64,000 bases of DNA, from the NCBI GenBank assembly GCA_903870275.1, contig CAIQCK010000068.1, forward strand, positions 1 through 64,000, in the 5' to 3' direction. How positions within the stretch are numbered: position 1 is the stretch's first letter; every line of letters starts with the position of its first letter. The stretch comes from an uncultured bacterium (lineage in GTDB: Bacteria > Verrucomicrobiota > Verrucomicrobiia > CAIQCK01). Below, piece by piece: positions 17,949 through 27,013 of this stretch. Under the pieces are notes generated by a model. That model searched no databases. It had not been told where the DNA came from and saw only the letters and a list, made by a program, of their open reading frames with translations. The position numbers were made by a program, and so were the translations under genes.

Positions 17949-18950
17949 GTGAACTCAACAAGCGTCCTTCTGCTTCGGCGTCTCCTTCGGCGCATTCTGC
18001 TACTGGCAACGGCCGCACTTCCGACAGGCTTTGTGGCGACGGCGGCGTCTGTTGTTACGCCAACCGAAGCACACATGGACAGAACGGAACCCGTTGCCGG
18101 GCATGCCCCCAGTCTTCTTCCTGCGGCAAAGAAGTGGAAAATGATCTGGAACGACGAGTTTGACGGGAAGAAGTTGGACGAGTCGAAATGGAACTATCGT
18201 CTCCACTACTGGGGCTACAAATCGCCGACGTTCACGGACGAAGGCGTTGAGCTTGACGGCGACGGCCATTTAAAAATCAACCTTATCCGCAAGGGTGACA
18301 ACTTCGGTTCTGCACATCTGCAGACTGGATCGCTGACCTTCGACATTCCTCGAGATTCCGACGCTAAAACGTTTTGGCCCTTTGGTGCGAAGAAGCCGGC
18401 GAAATTCATGCACAGGTTTGGCTACTATGAGATTCGCTGCAAACTCCCTAGGAACGACGGCTGGCATGCAGCCTTCTGGCTTCAGTCCCCATCCATCGGT
18501 GCGCATCCCAATCCGAAATACTGCGGCGTCGAGTGCGACATCATGGAGAACTACCGCCAGCATACCGAGGGCACCATCGGCTGTGGGAACGGCTGGGGTG
18601 GCTACGGCAAGGAAAACAAATGGTTCGGCCATTTCTGGTTTCCTTACAAAGAAACGTCGGACGGGTGGCACGACTACGGCGTGGATTGGTCGCCTGACGG
18701 TTACGTTTTCTATGCCGACGGCAGAATGGTGGGCAAGCAGATGGCTCCCGAGTGCCCAGTGTCCGAGGTCGAACAGTTTATTCTGGTCTCAACAGAGTGC
18801 CACGGCTATCACCGCTCCTTCGGTCGCGGTGGGCTGGAGACCAAGGACCAGAAAGGTTGGATCGGCAAACCCGTGCCCGCGCTGTTTAAGGCTGTTCTCC
18901 CCGATTGCTTCGAGGTGGACTTCGTAAGGGTGTTCGACGCAGAGAAGTGA
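17949..18950 (+). CDS. Secreted GH16-family glycoside hydrolase
   Basis: The 333-residue protein has a basic, hydrophobic N-terminus (about residues 1-33, signal peptide or anchor) and a GH16 beta-jelly-roll. The catalytic motif E-x-D-x-x-E is present as ECDIME (nucleophile E195, D197, acid/base E200). IWNDEFDGKKLDESKW and FGYYEIRCKLPR are typical GH16 strands. Such enzymes cut beta-1,3/1,4-glucans or galactans (laminarin, agar, carrageenan); the substrate cannot be fixed from sequence alone. The start is GTG 17949 without a strong Shine-Dalgarno. It lies between argG scars 4 and 5. Confidence 0.87.
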   Translation: MNSTSVLLLRRLLRRILLLATAALPTGFVATAASVVTPTEAHMDRTEPVAGHAPSLLPAAKKWKMIWNDEFDGKKLDESKWNYRLHYWGYKSPTFTDEGVELDGDGHLKINLIRKGDNFGSAHLQTGSLTFDIPRDSDAKTFWPFGAKKPAKFMHRFGYYEIRCKLPRNDGWHAAFWLQSPSIGAHPNPKYCGVECDIMENYRQHTEGTIGCGNGWGGYGKENKWFGHFWFPYKETSDGWHDYGVDWSPDGYVFYADGRMVGKQMAPECPVSEVEQFILVSTECHGYHRSFGRGGLETKDQKGWIGKPVPALFKAVLPDCFEVDFVRVFDAEK

Positions 18951-19032
18951 AAGCCGCGCGGCTCGATGCCTTCCGCAACGTCAGCCCAAACGGCAACGCT
19001 CATAATCTGAGTCGCCCTTTTCGCTCGATCCC

Positions 19033-19260
19033 CGTCGCCGGCAGCAAGAGCATGCTGTCACTCTACCGGCCCGACATCGCGACGATGGAAATCGGCGAGA
19101 GCGGTGCGGAATGGAGTGTCGGAGTTCTGGAGTATTGGAGCGATGGAGAAGTGGAGTCTTGGATTGGCCTGCTGCGTGACTCCGTTACCTCAAGGCTTCA
19201 TTACTCCATGACTCCATTGCTCCGCTGAACGCGATGGCCGAGAAGCAGGCGAAAAATAAA
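19033..19260 (+). repeat. argG 3'-end scar, copy 5, with TGGAGT hairpin insertion
   Basis: Follows argG from GCCGGCAGCAAGAGC through CTCTACCGGCCCGACATCGC to GGCGAGAGC. It is then replaced by a 128-bp insert (19103-19230) of 8-bp units such as TGGAGTAT on one arm and their complement (ACTCCATT) on the other, and resumes with the coding sequence for AMAEKQAKNK. The insert replaces the segment coding [20 protein letters not shown]. Confidence 0.85.
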
Positions 19261-19276
19261 CAGCTCTTGATGGGAA

Positions 19277-22200
19277 GTGTTTGCGCTTGTGTTGGGCGAT
19301 GCGGCGGCGACAATGCCCCTGAGACCAACGATGAACACGACGACAGCGATGCAGCCAGAGCGACGCGCGACGTGGAAATTTTACCCCGATGAGCAGGCCG
19401 CAAGCCGATGCCAGCAATACCGGGCGGCGGGAATCACAATTCGCATTCCTTCATCCTCTATCCTTAAAGTTGCACAACTTGTCCTGTCGTTGGTTTTGTT
19501 TGCTTGCCCGCTGGCGGCGGCGGAATTCCGGCCGGTTGCCGTATGGACGGATGCGGAGTGGTTCCCGAACCCGCCGGGGAAGTATGCGGTGGGAAAGATG
19601 ATCGACGGCGACCTGGGCACCTACGCCTGTCTGCTGGACGACACGCGCACGGGCAAGAACACGGCGGTCTATCCGCCCAAGGCGGAGCCGCCCGTGACAG
19701 CCACCTTCGTGTTGGATCTGGGAGCGGAACGAACGGTTTCCGGGATGCGCTTCGTGGCGCGTAATGCCTGGGTTTACGTGCTGGCAAAGAACGTGAGCAT
19801 TTCCGCCTGCACTGACGCGCAGGGGCGGGAGCGAGTCAGGTCACTGACGGAGAACCAGGAATTGCCCGCAACGTCCAACTCCAACTCCGCCTTCGTGGAG
19901 TGGCCCCCGGTCACGACTCGCTACCTGAAGGTGCGCGTCAACGACTCCTACCAGAAGCGTTACCCCGGGCCGTGGATGCCTGAGTCACAGATCCCCTGGT
20001 GCCGCAAAGTGGGGCTTCCGACGGCGGGCGACGGGAAGAATCTGAACATCCAGATTGCGGAAATCACCTGCTATGACGCACGCCCCGCCGATTTCCCCGT
20101 GAAGAACCCGCCCGATGTCGCGTTCCCGCGCCACCGCCTCGAGCGCGACTGGCTCTATCAGGATGCCGGGCTCGACATCGCCCGTGTCTTCACGTCGGAC
20201 AGCGACTGCGAAAAGGAAAGCTCCATGGTGCAGAAGGTCTTGGGGCGGGTTCCCAATGACGATCCCGGGGTGAAGAAGCTGTGGCAGCGGCTGGATGATC
20301 TTGCTGTCGGGGAAATCGCCGCGTGCGATCCACGCTGGCGCTCGTTGTATCTTGACGCCTGCGCCGTCCGGCGCAAGGCTCGCCTTCAGGCCGTCCGTGA
20401 GAGGGCCACCCAGTTTATCTATGCCAAGCACGGCATTTTTGGCTGCATGCAGGGCCTTGCCGGAAAATACGACCTTCCCGACGAGCAGGTCCGCGACTAC
20501 ACCTACGGCTTCAAGAAGGGCGGGCAGCTCTGCATGGGAACCCTGCTTGAGGACGGCACGGTCAAGCATGAGGTGCTGCTTGAAAAGCCCGAGGGCGCCA
20601 TCTGCTATCCGAACCTTTCGTGGGACGCGCGCACGCTGGTCTTTTCCATGCGCGACAATTTCGAGACCGATTCCTATTACCTCTACACGATGGACATGGC
20701 GACTCGCCGGGTGAGACAGATCACGTTCCCTATTGTGAAGAACGGCAAGCCTCTGCCCGTTGCCGACTGCGAACCGACGTTCCTGCCGGACGGTCGCATC
20801 GTCTTCACCTCAACACGCGACGTGCATATCAGCGACTGCTGGTATCGCGCTGGTGGAAATATCTATAGCTGCGATGCCGACGGCCGCAATATCCGCCGCC
20901 TGACGTTCGACCAACTCATGTCGAACAACCCCCAAATTCTCGACGACGGCCGTATCGTCTTCACCCGCTGGGAATACAACGACCGCAACGCGCTGTTTGC
21001 CCATCCGCTCATTTCCATGAGCCCGGACGGCACGACACAGACGGCATACTACGGGAACTACAGCATGTTCCCCGCGTCAATCATCCACGCGCGTGGCATC
21101 CCCGGCTCGCAGAAAGCGATTGCCGTGATCGCCGGGCACCACTCCATCTACAAGGGCAAGCTCGGCTTGATTGATCGCACCCAGGGCATGCAGGCGGGCA
21201 AGGGCATCGAATTTGTCAACACCAAGCTCAACGGAACCCCCGGGCGCGAATCAGCCGACTTCATCAAGCCCGAGCCGCCGGATCCGTCCAAACCCCACCT
21301 CGACTTTAAGATAGACATTTTCGGACAGTTCGGCCCGCAATACTCGCATCCCTATGCGTTCGATGAGGAGAACTACTTCTGTTCATTCTGTCCGGAGGGC
21401 TATCTGCCGCCCTTCGGCCCGTTCAATCCTCCGCTGGGCGTCTATTACATGAAGCCCGACGGCGTGCGCGAGTTGTTGGCGTTCGATGACTGGCAAGGCA
21501 CGGGTCTGGCCATTCCCGTCATGCGCCGCACCCCACCCCCTGTGCTCGCGTCGCTCGTCCGCCCCCGGAACAACTACGGGGTCTACACCGTGCAGGATAT
21601 CTATGCAGGGCCGGGCCTTGCCGGTATCGCGCGCGGCACGGCCAAGAAGATCCGCGTCGTTGCCTTGGAGTATCGCGCTGCTCGCATGGGCTACGGGCAA
21701 AACGGAGGCGAGTGCGAGACCGGTCTCTGTCAGACGCCGATCTCGCTAAACAGTGGCAGTTGGGACGTCAAGCATGTCCTCGGTGAGGCTGACATCGAGT
21801 CGGATGGCAGTTGCAGCTTTGAGGTTCCTGCGCACACGCCGGTCTATTTCCAAGTCCTCGACGCCAGAGGCTACACCATCCAATCCATGCGAAGCTGGTC
21901 CACGCTCCAGAATGGCGAGCATTTCTCCTGCATTGGCTGCCATGAAAACAAAATGCAGGCGGGGGCGCAGGCGCCGGCCACCCGCATCACTACGGTGGCT
22001 CTCTCCAAACCGGTCCAGAAACTCCAGCCCTTTGCAGGCAAGGAGCATCCGCTGCTGAGACGGCTGGCGTCCCAGTCGTGGATGGACAGTGTGGAAAACT
22101 ATCTGGGCGTTAACGCCCCGCGCTCGCCCGATGCCGGCGCGCCGGTGGACGGCTTCAGTTTCGTCCAGGAAATCCAGCCCATCTTCGACAGGCACTGCGT

Positions 22201-22669
22201 GAACTGCCACAACGCCTCAGAAATCGGGAAGAGCAAAATCAGCCTGACAGGAGAAGTGGCCAGACCAGAGAGCGTAAAGTTGATCGGCGCAGGACAGGTG
22301 GATCCCAAACGCGCCTACACGCAGTCTTACGTCAACATCACCACTTCCGGCAATCCCGACAAGAACCCGTGGATGACGTGGCTGAAGCCCCGCAGCCGCA
22401 CCGGGGCGCTCCCGCCGTATCACACAGGGGCGTCCAAGAGCAGGATCATGGACTACTTTGAACCAGCCCACCACGGTGTGAAGGTCAGCGAGAACGAGAA
22501 ACGCACTTTCGCCTGCTGGCTGGATCTGCTCATCCCCTTCTGCGGTTCCTATACGCAGCACAACACGTGGACCGACGCGGAAAAGGCTGAATACAATTAC
22601 TTCCAGGAAAAGCGCCGTGCCTATGCCGGTGCCGAACTAAAAACGCTTCGGCAGTCTTCGAGCCACTGA
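19277..22669 (+). CDS. HzsA-like secreted beta-propeller protein with two CxxCH haem sites
   Basis: The 1130-residue protein starts with a doubtful 65-residue stretch, then a signal peptide (about residues 65-82, LVLSLVLFACPLAAAEF), a discoidin-like beta-sandwich (about 85-275), a TolB/WD40-like propeller with D-G-R-I-V-F-T repeats (about 420-700), and a C-terminal part with the haem motifs CIGCH and CVNCH. This order resembles the alpha subunit of anammox hydrazine synthase and the many 'HzsA-related' proteins of planctomycetes and verrucomicrobia. No beta or gamma subunits are present, so hydrazine synthesis is not implied. An electron-transfer or sugar-oxidising role is conceivable. The annotated GTG abuts argG scar 5, and the true start may be further downstream (for example ATG 19331). 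Confidence 0.72.
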   Translation: MFALVLGDAAATMPLRPTMNTTTAMQPERRATWKFYPDEQAASRCQQYRAAGITIRIPSSSILKVAQLVLSLVLFACPLAAAEFRPVAVWTDAEWFPNPPGKYAVGKMIDGDLGTYACLLDDTRTGKNTAVYPPKAEPPVTATFVLDLGAERTVSGMRFVARNAWVYVLAKNVSISACTDAQGRERVRSLTENQELPATSNSNSAFVEWPPVTTRYLKVRVNDSYQKRYPGPWMPESQIPWCRKVGLPTAGDGKNLNIQIAEITCYDARPADFPVKNPPDVAFPRHRLERDWLYQDAGLDIARVFTSDSDCEKESSMVQKVLGRVPNDDPGVKKLWQRLDDLAVGEIAACDPRWRSLYLDACAVRRKARLQAVRERATQFIYAKHGIFGCMQGLAGKYDLPDEQVRDYTYGFKKGGQLCMGTLLEDGTVKHEVLLEKPEGAICYPNLSWDARTLVFSMRDNFETDSYYLYTMDMATRRVRQITFPIVKNGKPLPVADCEPTFLPDGRIVFTSTRDVHISDCWYRAGGNIYSCDADGRNIRRLTFDQLMSNNPQILDDGRIVFTRWEYNDRNALFAHPLISMSPDGTTQTAYYGNYSMFPASIIHARGIPGSQKAIAVIAGHHSIYKGKLGLIDRTQGMQAGKGIEFVNTKLNGTPGRESADFIKPEPPDPSKPHLDFKIDIFGQFGPQYSHPYAFDEENYFCSFCPEGYLPPFGPFNPPLGVYYMKPDGVRELLAFDDWQGTGLAIPVMRRTPPPVLASLVRPRNNYGVYTVQDIYAGPGLAGIARGTAKKIRVVALEYRAARMGYGQNGGECETGLCQTPISLNSGSWDVKHVLGEADIESDGSCSFEVPAHTPVYFQVLDARGYTIQSMRSWSTLQNGEHFSCIGCHENKMQAGAQAPATRITTVALSKPVQKLQPFAGKEHPLLRRLASQSWMDSVENYLGVNAPRSPDAGAPVDGFSFVQEIQPIFDRHCVNCHNASEIGKSKISLTGEVARPESVKLIGAGQVDPKRAYTQSYVNITTSGNPDKNPWMTWLKPRSRTGALPPYHTGASKSRIMDYFEPAHHGVKVSENEKRTFACWLDLLIPFCGSYTQHNTWTDAEKAEYNYFQEKRRAYAGAELKTLRQSSSH

Positions 22670-22711
22670 TCGAAATTCCCATCCCTCAATGGATTCAAGA
22701 AAGGGAAAAAT

Positions 22712-23917
22712 ATGAAACGCTGTATTCTCTATATCTGGGCTCTGTTGGCCTGTTGTGGAGCAGTATCAACAGGTGTTCAGGCGGAAAACACAGCGCAGGT
22801 AAAGGACGGCGATCGACCAGTGCTAGCCAAACGGTTTGTCGGATTTGAGCATGGCATGGGCATCGGCGGCTGGCTGACAAATTACAAACGGTTCAATGTG
22901 CTGCCGGACAAGTGGAAGTTAAACCTCTCGCCGGGCGACTACGAACATTTCGAGACCTATATCACGCAGGAAGACGTCCGGAATATCGCGTCGTTCGGTG
23001 TTGATCACGTTCGTCTCGGCTTTGACCAAATTGTTCTTGAGGAGAAACCCTACGTCTATCGGGAGCGGACCTTCCGTCTCGTGGACAACTTTGTGGGATG
23101 GTGCCAGCAATCTCATTTGAATGTGGTGCTGAATCTGCACAAGGCGATCGGAAATTACTGTGATATTGCGGAGCCGATTTCCCTGATGGACGATCCCGAG
23201 CTGCAGAAACGGTTTGTCGCCCTCTGGCTGGAGTTCGAGCGCCGTTACCATGGCAACAACAGCATTGTTTTCGAGTTGATGAACGAAGTCCGGGACGTGA
23301 ACCCGAAGGCATGGAACGCGTTGGCGGAGAGGACCATCCAGGCGATCCGCAAAGTCAATCCGACCCGGAAGATCGTCATCGGAAGCACGTGCTGGAACAG
23401 TTGTGAGAAGCTCAAGGACCTTCAGCTTTTCGACGACGAGAATGTGATTTACACCTTCCATTTCTATGAGCCGTTCGAGTTCACCCATCAGCGTGGGGTC
23501 TTGCAGGCCGCCCCGCTTTATTACAACCGGAAAATGGCATATCCCGGGGACATTGCGCCCTACAAGGAATTCAAGCGGTTTGTCGGAAGTTCGGACGCGT
23601 TTTATTCCCGTTTCGACCGGATGGACATTCAAGTCCTGCGGACGCTGATGCAGCCCGCATTCGACTTCGTCCAAAAACATCCCGACAAGATCCTCTGGTG
23701 TGGTGAATTCGGGACCATCCGGCACTGCAACATGACCTCCAGGGAGAACTGGATGAACGACGTCATTCTGCTTCTGAAGGGGCACGGTATTTCCTATTGC
23801 GTCTGGAACTATCTCAGCACGCCAAACGACGGAAACCGTTTCAGCCTTGTTGACGACGACAACCGCAAGATCCTTTCACCGAGAATGCTGGAAATCATCC
23901 AGGGGAATGTCAAATAG
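22712..23917 (+). CDS. Secreted GH5-family glycoside hydrolase
   Basis: The 401-residue protein has a signal peptide (residues 1-24, ending GVQA) and a TIM barrel of clan GH-A. The acid/base Glu is in IVFELMNEVRD (E192) and the nucleophile in ILWCGEFG (E332), at the ends of strands 4 and 7 as expected. HVRLGFDQIV, NLHKAIGN and YTFHFYEPFEFTHQ fit GH5 cellulase/mannanase-like enzymes; the precise specificity is unknown. AGGGAAA precedes the ATG. It follows the HzsA-like gene by 42 bp on the same strand, so they are probably cotranscribed. Confidence 0.9.
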   Translation: MKRCILYIWALLACCGAVSTGVQAENTAQVKDGDRPVLAKRFVGFEHGMGIGGWLTNYKRFNVLPDKWKLNLSPGDYEHFETYITQEDVRNIASFGVDHVRLGFDQIVLEEKPYVYRERTFRLVDNFVGWCQQSHLNVVLNLHKAIGNYCDIAEPISLMDDPELQKRFVALWLEFERRYHGNNSIVFELMNEVRDVNPKAWNALAERTIQAIRKVNPTRKIVIGSTCWNSCEKLKDLQLFDDENVIYTFHFYEPFEFTHQRGVLQAAPLYYNRKMAYPGDIAPYKEFKRFVGSSDAFYSRFDRMDIQVLRTLMQPAFDFVQKHPDKILWCGEFGTIRHCNMTSRENWMNDVILLLKGHGISYCVWNYLSTPNDGNRFSLVDDDNRKILSPRMLEIIQGNVK

Positions 23918-23925
23918 TCGCCGGA

Positions 23926-24044
23926 GTCAACTCCTGAGGGCGTGTTGCCCAAACGTTTTGTTTGTTCAACATCCGGTCAGTGGTGACGGGGGAGCGCCGC
24001 TCCGCAGCTAAAACGATTTGGGCAACACACCGCTGATTCTTGAC
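23926..24044. repeat. 95-bp hairpin element inserted in the 19-bp motif upstream of scar 6
   Basis: The intact motif at 25635-25654 reads GTCAACTCCTGATTCTTGAC. Here it is split: GTCAACTCCTGA at 23926-23937 and CTGATTCTTGAC at 24033-24044, with CTGA present on both sides (apparent 4-bp target duplication). The insert (23938-24032) has inverted arms GTGTTGCCCAAA (23942-23953) and TTTGGGCAACAC (24017-24028), with no coding capacity. This is the pattern expected of a MITE. Confidence 0.75.
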
Positions 24045-24049
24045 TGACT

Positions 24050-24261
24050 CATCACCGCCGGCCGCAAGAGCGCCCTCTCGCTCTACCGTCCCGACATCGT
24101 GACGATGGAGAACGGTGAGAGCATCCACAACCAGGACGACGACGGATAGAGTCTTGGAGTCATGGAGTGTTGGAGTGGCCCGCTGCACGATTCCAATACT
24201 CCATTGCTCCATTGCTGCTCTGAAGGCGCTGGTGGAGAAGCAGGTGAAGCGGAAGACGTAA
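24050..24261 (+). repeat. argG 3'-end scar, copy 6, with TGGAGT hairpin insertion
   Basis: Closely follows argG from CATCACCGCCGGCCGCAAG through GTGACGATGGAGAACGGTGAGAGC to CAGGACGACG. It then carries an 80-bp TGGAGT/ACTCCA hairpin (24146-24225), and ends with codons for ALVEKQVKRKT and a TAA stop. The hairpin lies near the same place as in copies 5 and 9, and a stop codon follows directly at the junction. Confidence 0.88.
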
Positions 24262-24335
24262 TCCGTGATTCGCAACTTGCGAACCGTGATGCGTTGGAAC
24301 GCCACCATGCCGACGGAGGCGCCGCTAATGTTGCG

Positions 24336-25460
24336 CTACGAAGCCGCCCTGACTGCGCGCCGGCGCCGGACCCGCCTTCCAAGGATGGGCGCGCCCAGAA
24401 TCACCAGTCCCAAAGCGACCATGGCAAACGATGATGGCTCCGGGAGGACGATGATGGTCGAATAGCTGGCCACCGACCATGTGTCGCTCGCCGTGTCGTA
24501 AAGGTGATAGTTGATCGTCATGGTGTTGGTGCTGACGGTCGCCAGGGCGAAGCCGTATGCTGTGCCTTGGGCGTAGTGCACGTCCACACCGGGGTCGGCG
24601 TCTATGGATGCGTTGTCGAAGGGCGCGCCGCCGTTGCCGGAGGTCAACTGATACCCGGTGTTCCCGGAGCCATCCTGTGCGCTGCTGACGCTCAGGTTGT
24701 GAACGTGGCCGGCCACATACAACGGCGCGCCGTTCGCGCCCAGGGCGTTCCAGAAATTGCTTCGCGACTGCATGCCCGCCGCATCCGTCCCGAAGAAGTG
24801 TTCTCCCACGTCCTGGCCCGTGGCCATGAAGACCGGCTCGTGAGCCATGACAATCTTGAACGGCGATGTGGACGCCTGAAGCTGCCCGGTGACCCAGTTC
24901 TGGTCAATGCTGTGGTAGCCGCTGCCGGGGTTGAAGTAGAAGTATTGGTCCACGGCGACAACGGTCACATTGTTGACGGTGAACGAATACGAGAATCCCC
25001 GCTGGTCGTCGCCGGAACCATTGTTTGGACCGTTCATCGGCAGATACGCGCCGAAGGCGTCGTAATACGCCTGTTTCAAAGCGGTGTTTGTTGGGAGGGC
25101 GTCCATGAACTCGTTCTCATGGTTTCCCCGCACCGGGTAGATCGGTATCCCCAGGGACGAGACGGGCGTCATCGCCGTTTTCCATGTGTTGAACTGAGCG
25201 GTGAAATCGGCATAGGTGGACCCTGCCAGGTCTCCGCTGCACAAATCCCCGTTCACGAGCACCATCGTCGGGTTCATTGCGGCTATCTGCTGGGCGATGG
25301 TGTTCAGGTAGGGGCTGACTCCCGAGTCCGTGCCGGCGTCGTTGCCGCGAGTATCCCCGACAATCGCGAACGTCCAATCGCCGTATGCCGGCGAAGCAAA
25401 CAGAACGACGAGCAGTGCGGCGAACAACGGGAACGCAACGAACAGTGATTTGACTCTCAT
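24336..25460 (-). CDS. Secreted PEP-CTERM metallophosphoesterase
   Basis: The 374-residue protein has a signal peptide (about residues 1-27, ending SPAYG), a calcineurin-like phosphoesterase domain with FAIVGDTRGND, VNGDLCSGD, RGNHENEF, MAHEPVF and AGHVHN, and a C-terminal sorting signal: PEPSSFAMVALGLVILG followed by GRRVRRRR. PEP-CTERM proteins are recognised by exosortase and processed at the cell surface. No exosortase gene is visible here, so it must be elsewhere. GGAG lies upstream of the ATG at 25460, and earlier in-frame starts would bury the signal peptide. It lies between argG scars 6 and 7. Confidence 0.9.
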   Translation of the reverse strand: MRVKSLFVAFPLFAALLVVLFASPAYGDWTFAIVGDTRGNDAGTDSGVSPYLNTIAQQIAAMNPTMVLVNGDLCSGDLAGSTYADFTAQFNTWKTAMTPVSSLGIPIYPVRGNHENEFMDALPTNTALKQAYYDAFGAYLPMNGPNNGSGDDQRGFSYSFTVNNVTVVAVDQYFYFNPGSGYHSIDQNWVTGQLQASTSPFKIVMAHEPVFMATGQDVGEHFFGTDAAGMQSRSNFWNALGANGAPLYVAGHVHNLSVSSAQDGSGNTGYQLTSGNGGAPFDNASIDADPGVDVHYAQGTAYGFALATVSTNTMTINYHLYDTASDTWSVASYSTIIVLPEPSSFAMVALGLVILGAPILGRRVRRRRAVRAAS

Positions 25461-25634
25461 GTCTTCTCCCCTCTGGTTGGAGAAGAGGCGGAGGATTCCG
25501 TCTCCCTTGCTTTTCCCCCGCCGCGCCGCGTCCGGCGTCGCCCAAAGCCGGTCACACATGTGATCGCAATCGAGCCTCTCCAAACCGGCACGCCGAACCT
25601 CATGTCCGACATTCTGGTGGAGTGTTGAAGTTGG

Positions 25635-25654
25635 GTCAACTCCTGATTCTTGAC
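25635..25654 (-). repeat. 19-bp motif, inverted partner of 16542-16560
   Basis: GTCAACTCCTGATTCTTGAC contains the exact 19-base reverse complement of the motif following scar 4. It lies about 40 bp before the recognisable part of argG scar 7. Confidence 0.75.
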
Positions 25655-25696
25655 ATGACGGGTCAACCACCGGCGACTTCACGGCTTCCGTCAAAG

Positions 25697-25772
25697 ACAA
25701 TATCATAACCGTTTGCCGCAAGAGCGCTCTCGTGCTCTATCCGCCCGGCATCGCGACGATGGAGAGCGGTGA
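25697..25772 (+). repeat. argG 3'-end scar, copy 7 (truncated)
   Basis: Encodes [26 protein letters not shown], clearly parallel to arg[16 protein letters not shown]...IATMESGE, then diverges. The preceding bases (from about 25668, TTGDFTASVK) may extend the similarity with one codon missing. The 3' half of the argG fragment is absent. Confidence 0.82.
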
Positions 25773-25781
25773 GTTTTACGA

Positions 25782-25809
25782 TTGCTGGCAACGGGGGCGG
25801 TGCTAGACT
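25782..25809 (+). promoter_or_regulatory. Possible promoter for the TPP dehydrogenase genes
   Basis: TTGCTG at 25782-25787, 16-bp spacer, TAGACT at 25804-25809, about 70 bp before the first start codon. Both boxes are only moderate matches. The rest of 25461-25877 holds the 19-bp motif and scar 7 and no gene. Confidence 0.3.
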
Positions 25810-25877
25810 GGCGGCGAGGTTGGATCAAGCCGTGAAGACACTGACGCAAGCCACACCTTTGGAAGGAGAATCCCCCC

Positions 25878-26987
25878 ATGAGCGATCAACTCGGACGTCG
25901 TGATTTCCTGCGGATCGCCGGCGGCGGCGTGGCCGCTTCGATGATTATAGCGGCAGCACCACCGCCCCCATCGAAAAAACTCCTCGAGATGCTGCGCCTG
26001 ATGCGAAGGATCCGGCACTTCGAGGAGCGGCTCACGGGTCTTTACCAGTATGAGAGCTACCTGGAAAAGAGCGACTTGGCCGGGGACATGTATGACTTTG
26101 CCAGCAAGGGCGTCATTGCCGGGGCCGTCCATCTCTATATCGGCCAGGAGGCGGTGGCGGTCGGCATATGCGCGGCACTGGAGCGGGAGGATTACGTGAC
26201 CAGTTCGCACCGCGGGCACGGCCACGCCATCGCCAAGGGAGCGGCCTTTGGGCCGATGATGGCCGAGTTGATGGGGCGCAAGACCGGCTACAGCAAGGGC
26301 TGCGGTGGCTCCATGCACATCTTCAGCAAGGAACTGGGACTGCTCGGAGGCAACGGCATTGTGGGCGCGGAAATCCCGCTGGCCACCGGCGCGGCGTTCT
26401 CGGCAAAGTATCAGGGCAGCCGGCAGGTGGCAGTGGCCTTCCTCGGCGAGGGCGCCAGCAACCAGGGCACGTTCCACGAGGCCCTCAACATGGCCGCGCT
26501 TTGGGAACTGCCGGTCATTTTCGTCTGCGAGAACAACCTCTATGCCGCCTCGACGCCGGCAGCCATCGCGCTGGCCCTTCCCAATGTGGCCGACCGGGCG
26601 GCGGCTTACGGCATCCCCGGTCAGGTCGTGGACGGTCAGGACGTGCTGGCCGTGCATGCGGCCGCGTCGGCGGCGGTGGAGCGCGCACGGTCTGGCGGCG
26701 GCCCGACGTTGCTGGAGTGCAAGACCTATCGCTTCACCAGCCACGCGGGGGCGGGAAAAGGCCGGCATGACAACCCGGAGGAATTGAAGAAGTGGCTCAA
26801 GCGCGACCCGATCGAGTTGTTCGAGAAGAAGCTTCGCGACGACGGCGTGCTGACGGCCGCCGACCAGGAGGCACTGAAGCAGCAAGTGGTGGCCGAGGTG
26901 GAAGAAGCCGTGGCCTTTGCCAAGAAGAGCGCCTTCCCGGCCTTCAACGAAATGCCCGTCACGCCGGGCACGGACCTGTTGGCCTGA
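25878..26987 (+). CDS. TPP-dependent 2-oxo acid/acetoin dehydrogenase E1 alpha subunit with Tat-like N-terminus
   Basis: The 369-residue protein is a standard E1 alpha (PdhA/AcoA family) from about residue 34: FEERLTGLYQ, HRGHGHAIAKG, YSKGCGGSMH, and the TPP/Mg motif starting GEGASNQG (190) and ending ENN (218-220). The usual first Asp of GDG is Glu here. Unusually it begins MSDQLGRRDFLRIAGGGVAAS, a convincing twin-arginine signal followed by a short hydrophobic stretch. E1 components are normally cytosolic. It is 26 bp upstream of the beta subunit. No E2 or E3 gene is near. The exact substrate is not determinable. Confidence 0.86.
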   Translation: MSDQLGRRDFLRIAGGGVAASMIIAAAPPPPSKKLLEMLRLMRRIRHFEERLTGLYQYESYLEKSDLAGDMYDFASKGVIAGAVHLYIGQEAVAVGICAALEREDYVTSSHRGHGHAIAKGAAFGPMMAELMGRKTGYSKGCGGSMHIFSKELGLLGGNGIVGAEIPLATGAAFSAKYQGSRQVAVAFLGEGASNQGTFHEALNMAALWELPVIFVCENNLYAASTPAAIALALPNVADRAAAYGIPGQVVDGQDVLAVHAAASAAVERARSGGGPTLLECKTYRFTSHAGAGKGRHDNPEELKKWLKRDPIELFEKKLRDDGVLTAADQEALKQQVVAEVEEAVAFAKKSAFPAFNEMPVTPGTDLLA

Positions 26988-27013
26988 CAACCTTTTCCCC
27001 AAGGAGAACGACC

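Noticed and set aside
17363-18076. Minus-strand open frame of 237 codons between the DAHP synthase and GH16 genes
   Set aside because: Most of it overlaps the start regions of both genes in other frames. The unique middle part (basic, R/Q-rich) shows no conserved domain.
19277-22669. Hydrazine synthase function for the HzsA-like protein
   Set aside because: Only the alpha-like architecture is present; no beta or gamma subunits or other anammox genes are visible.
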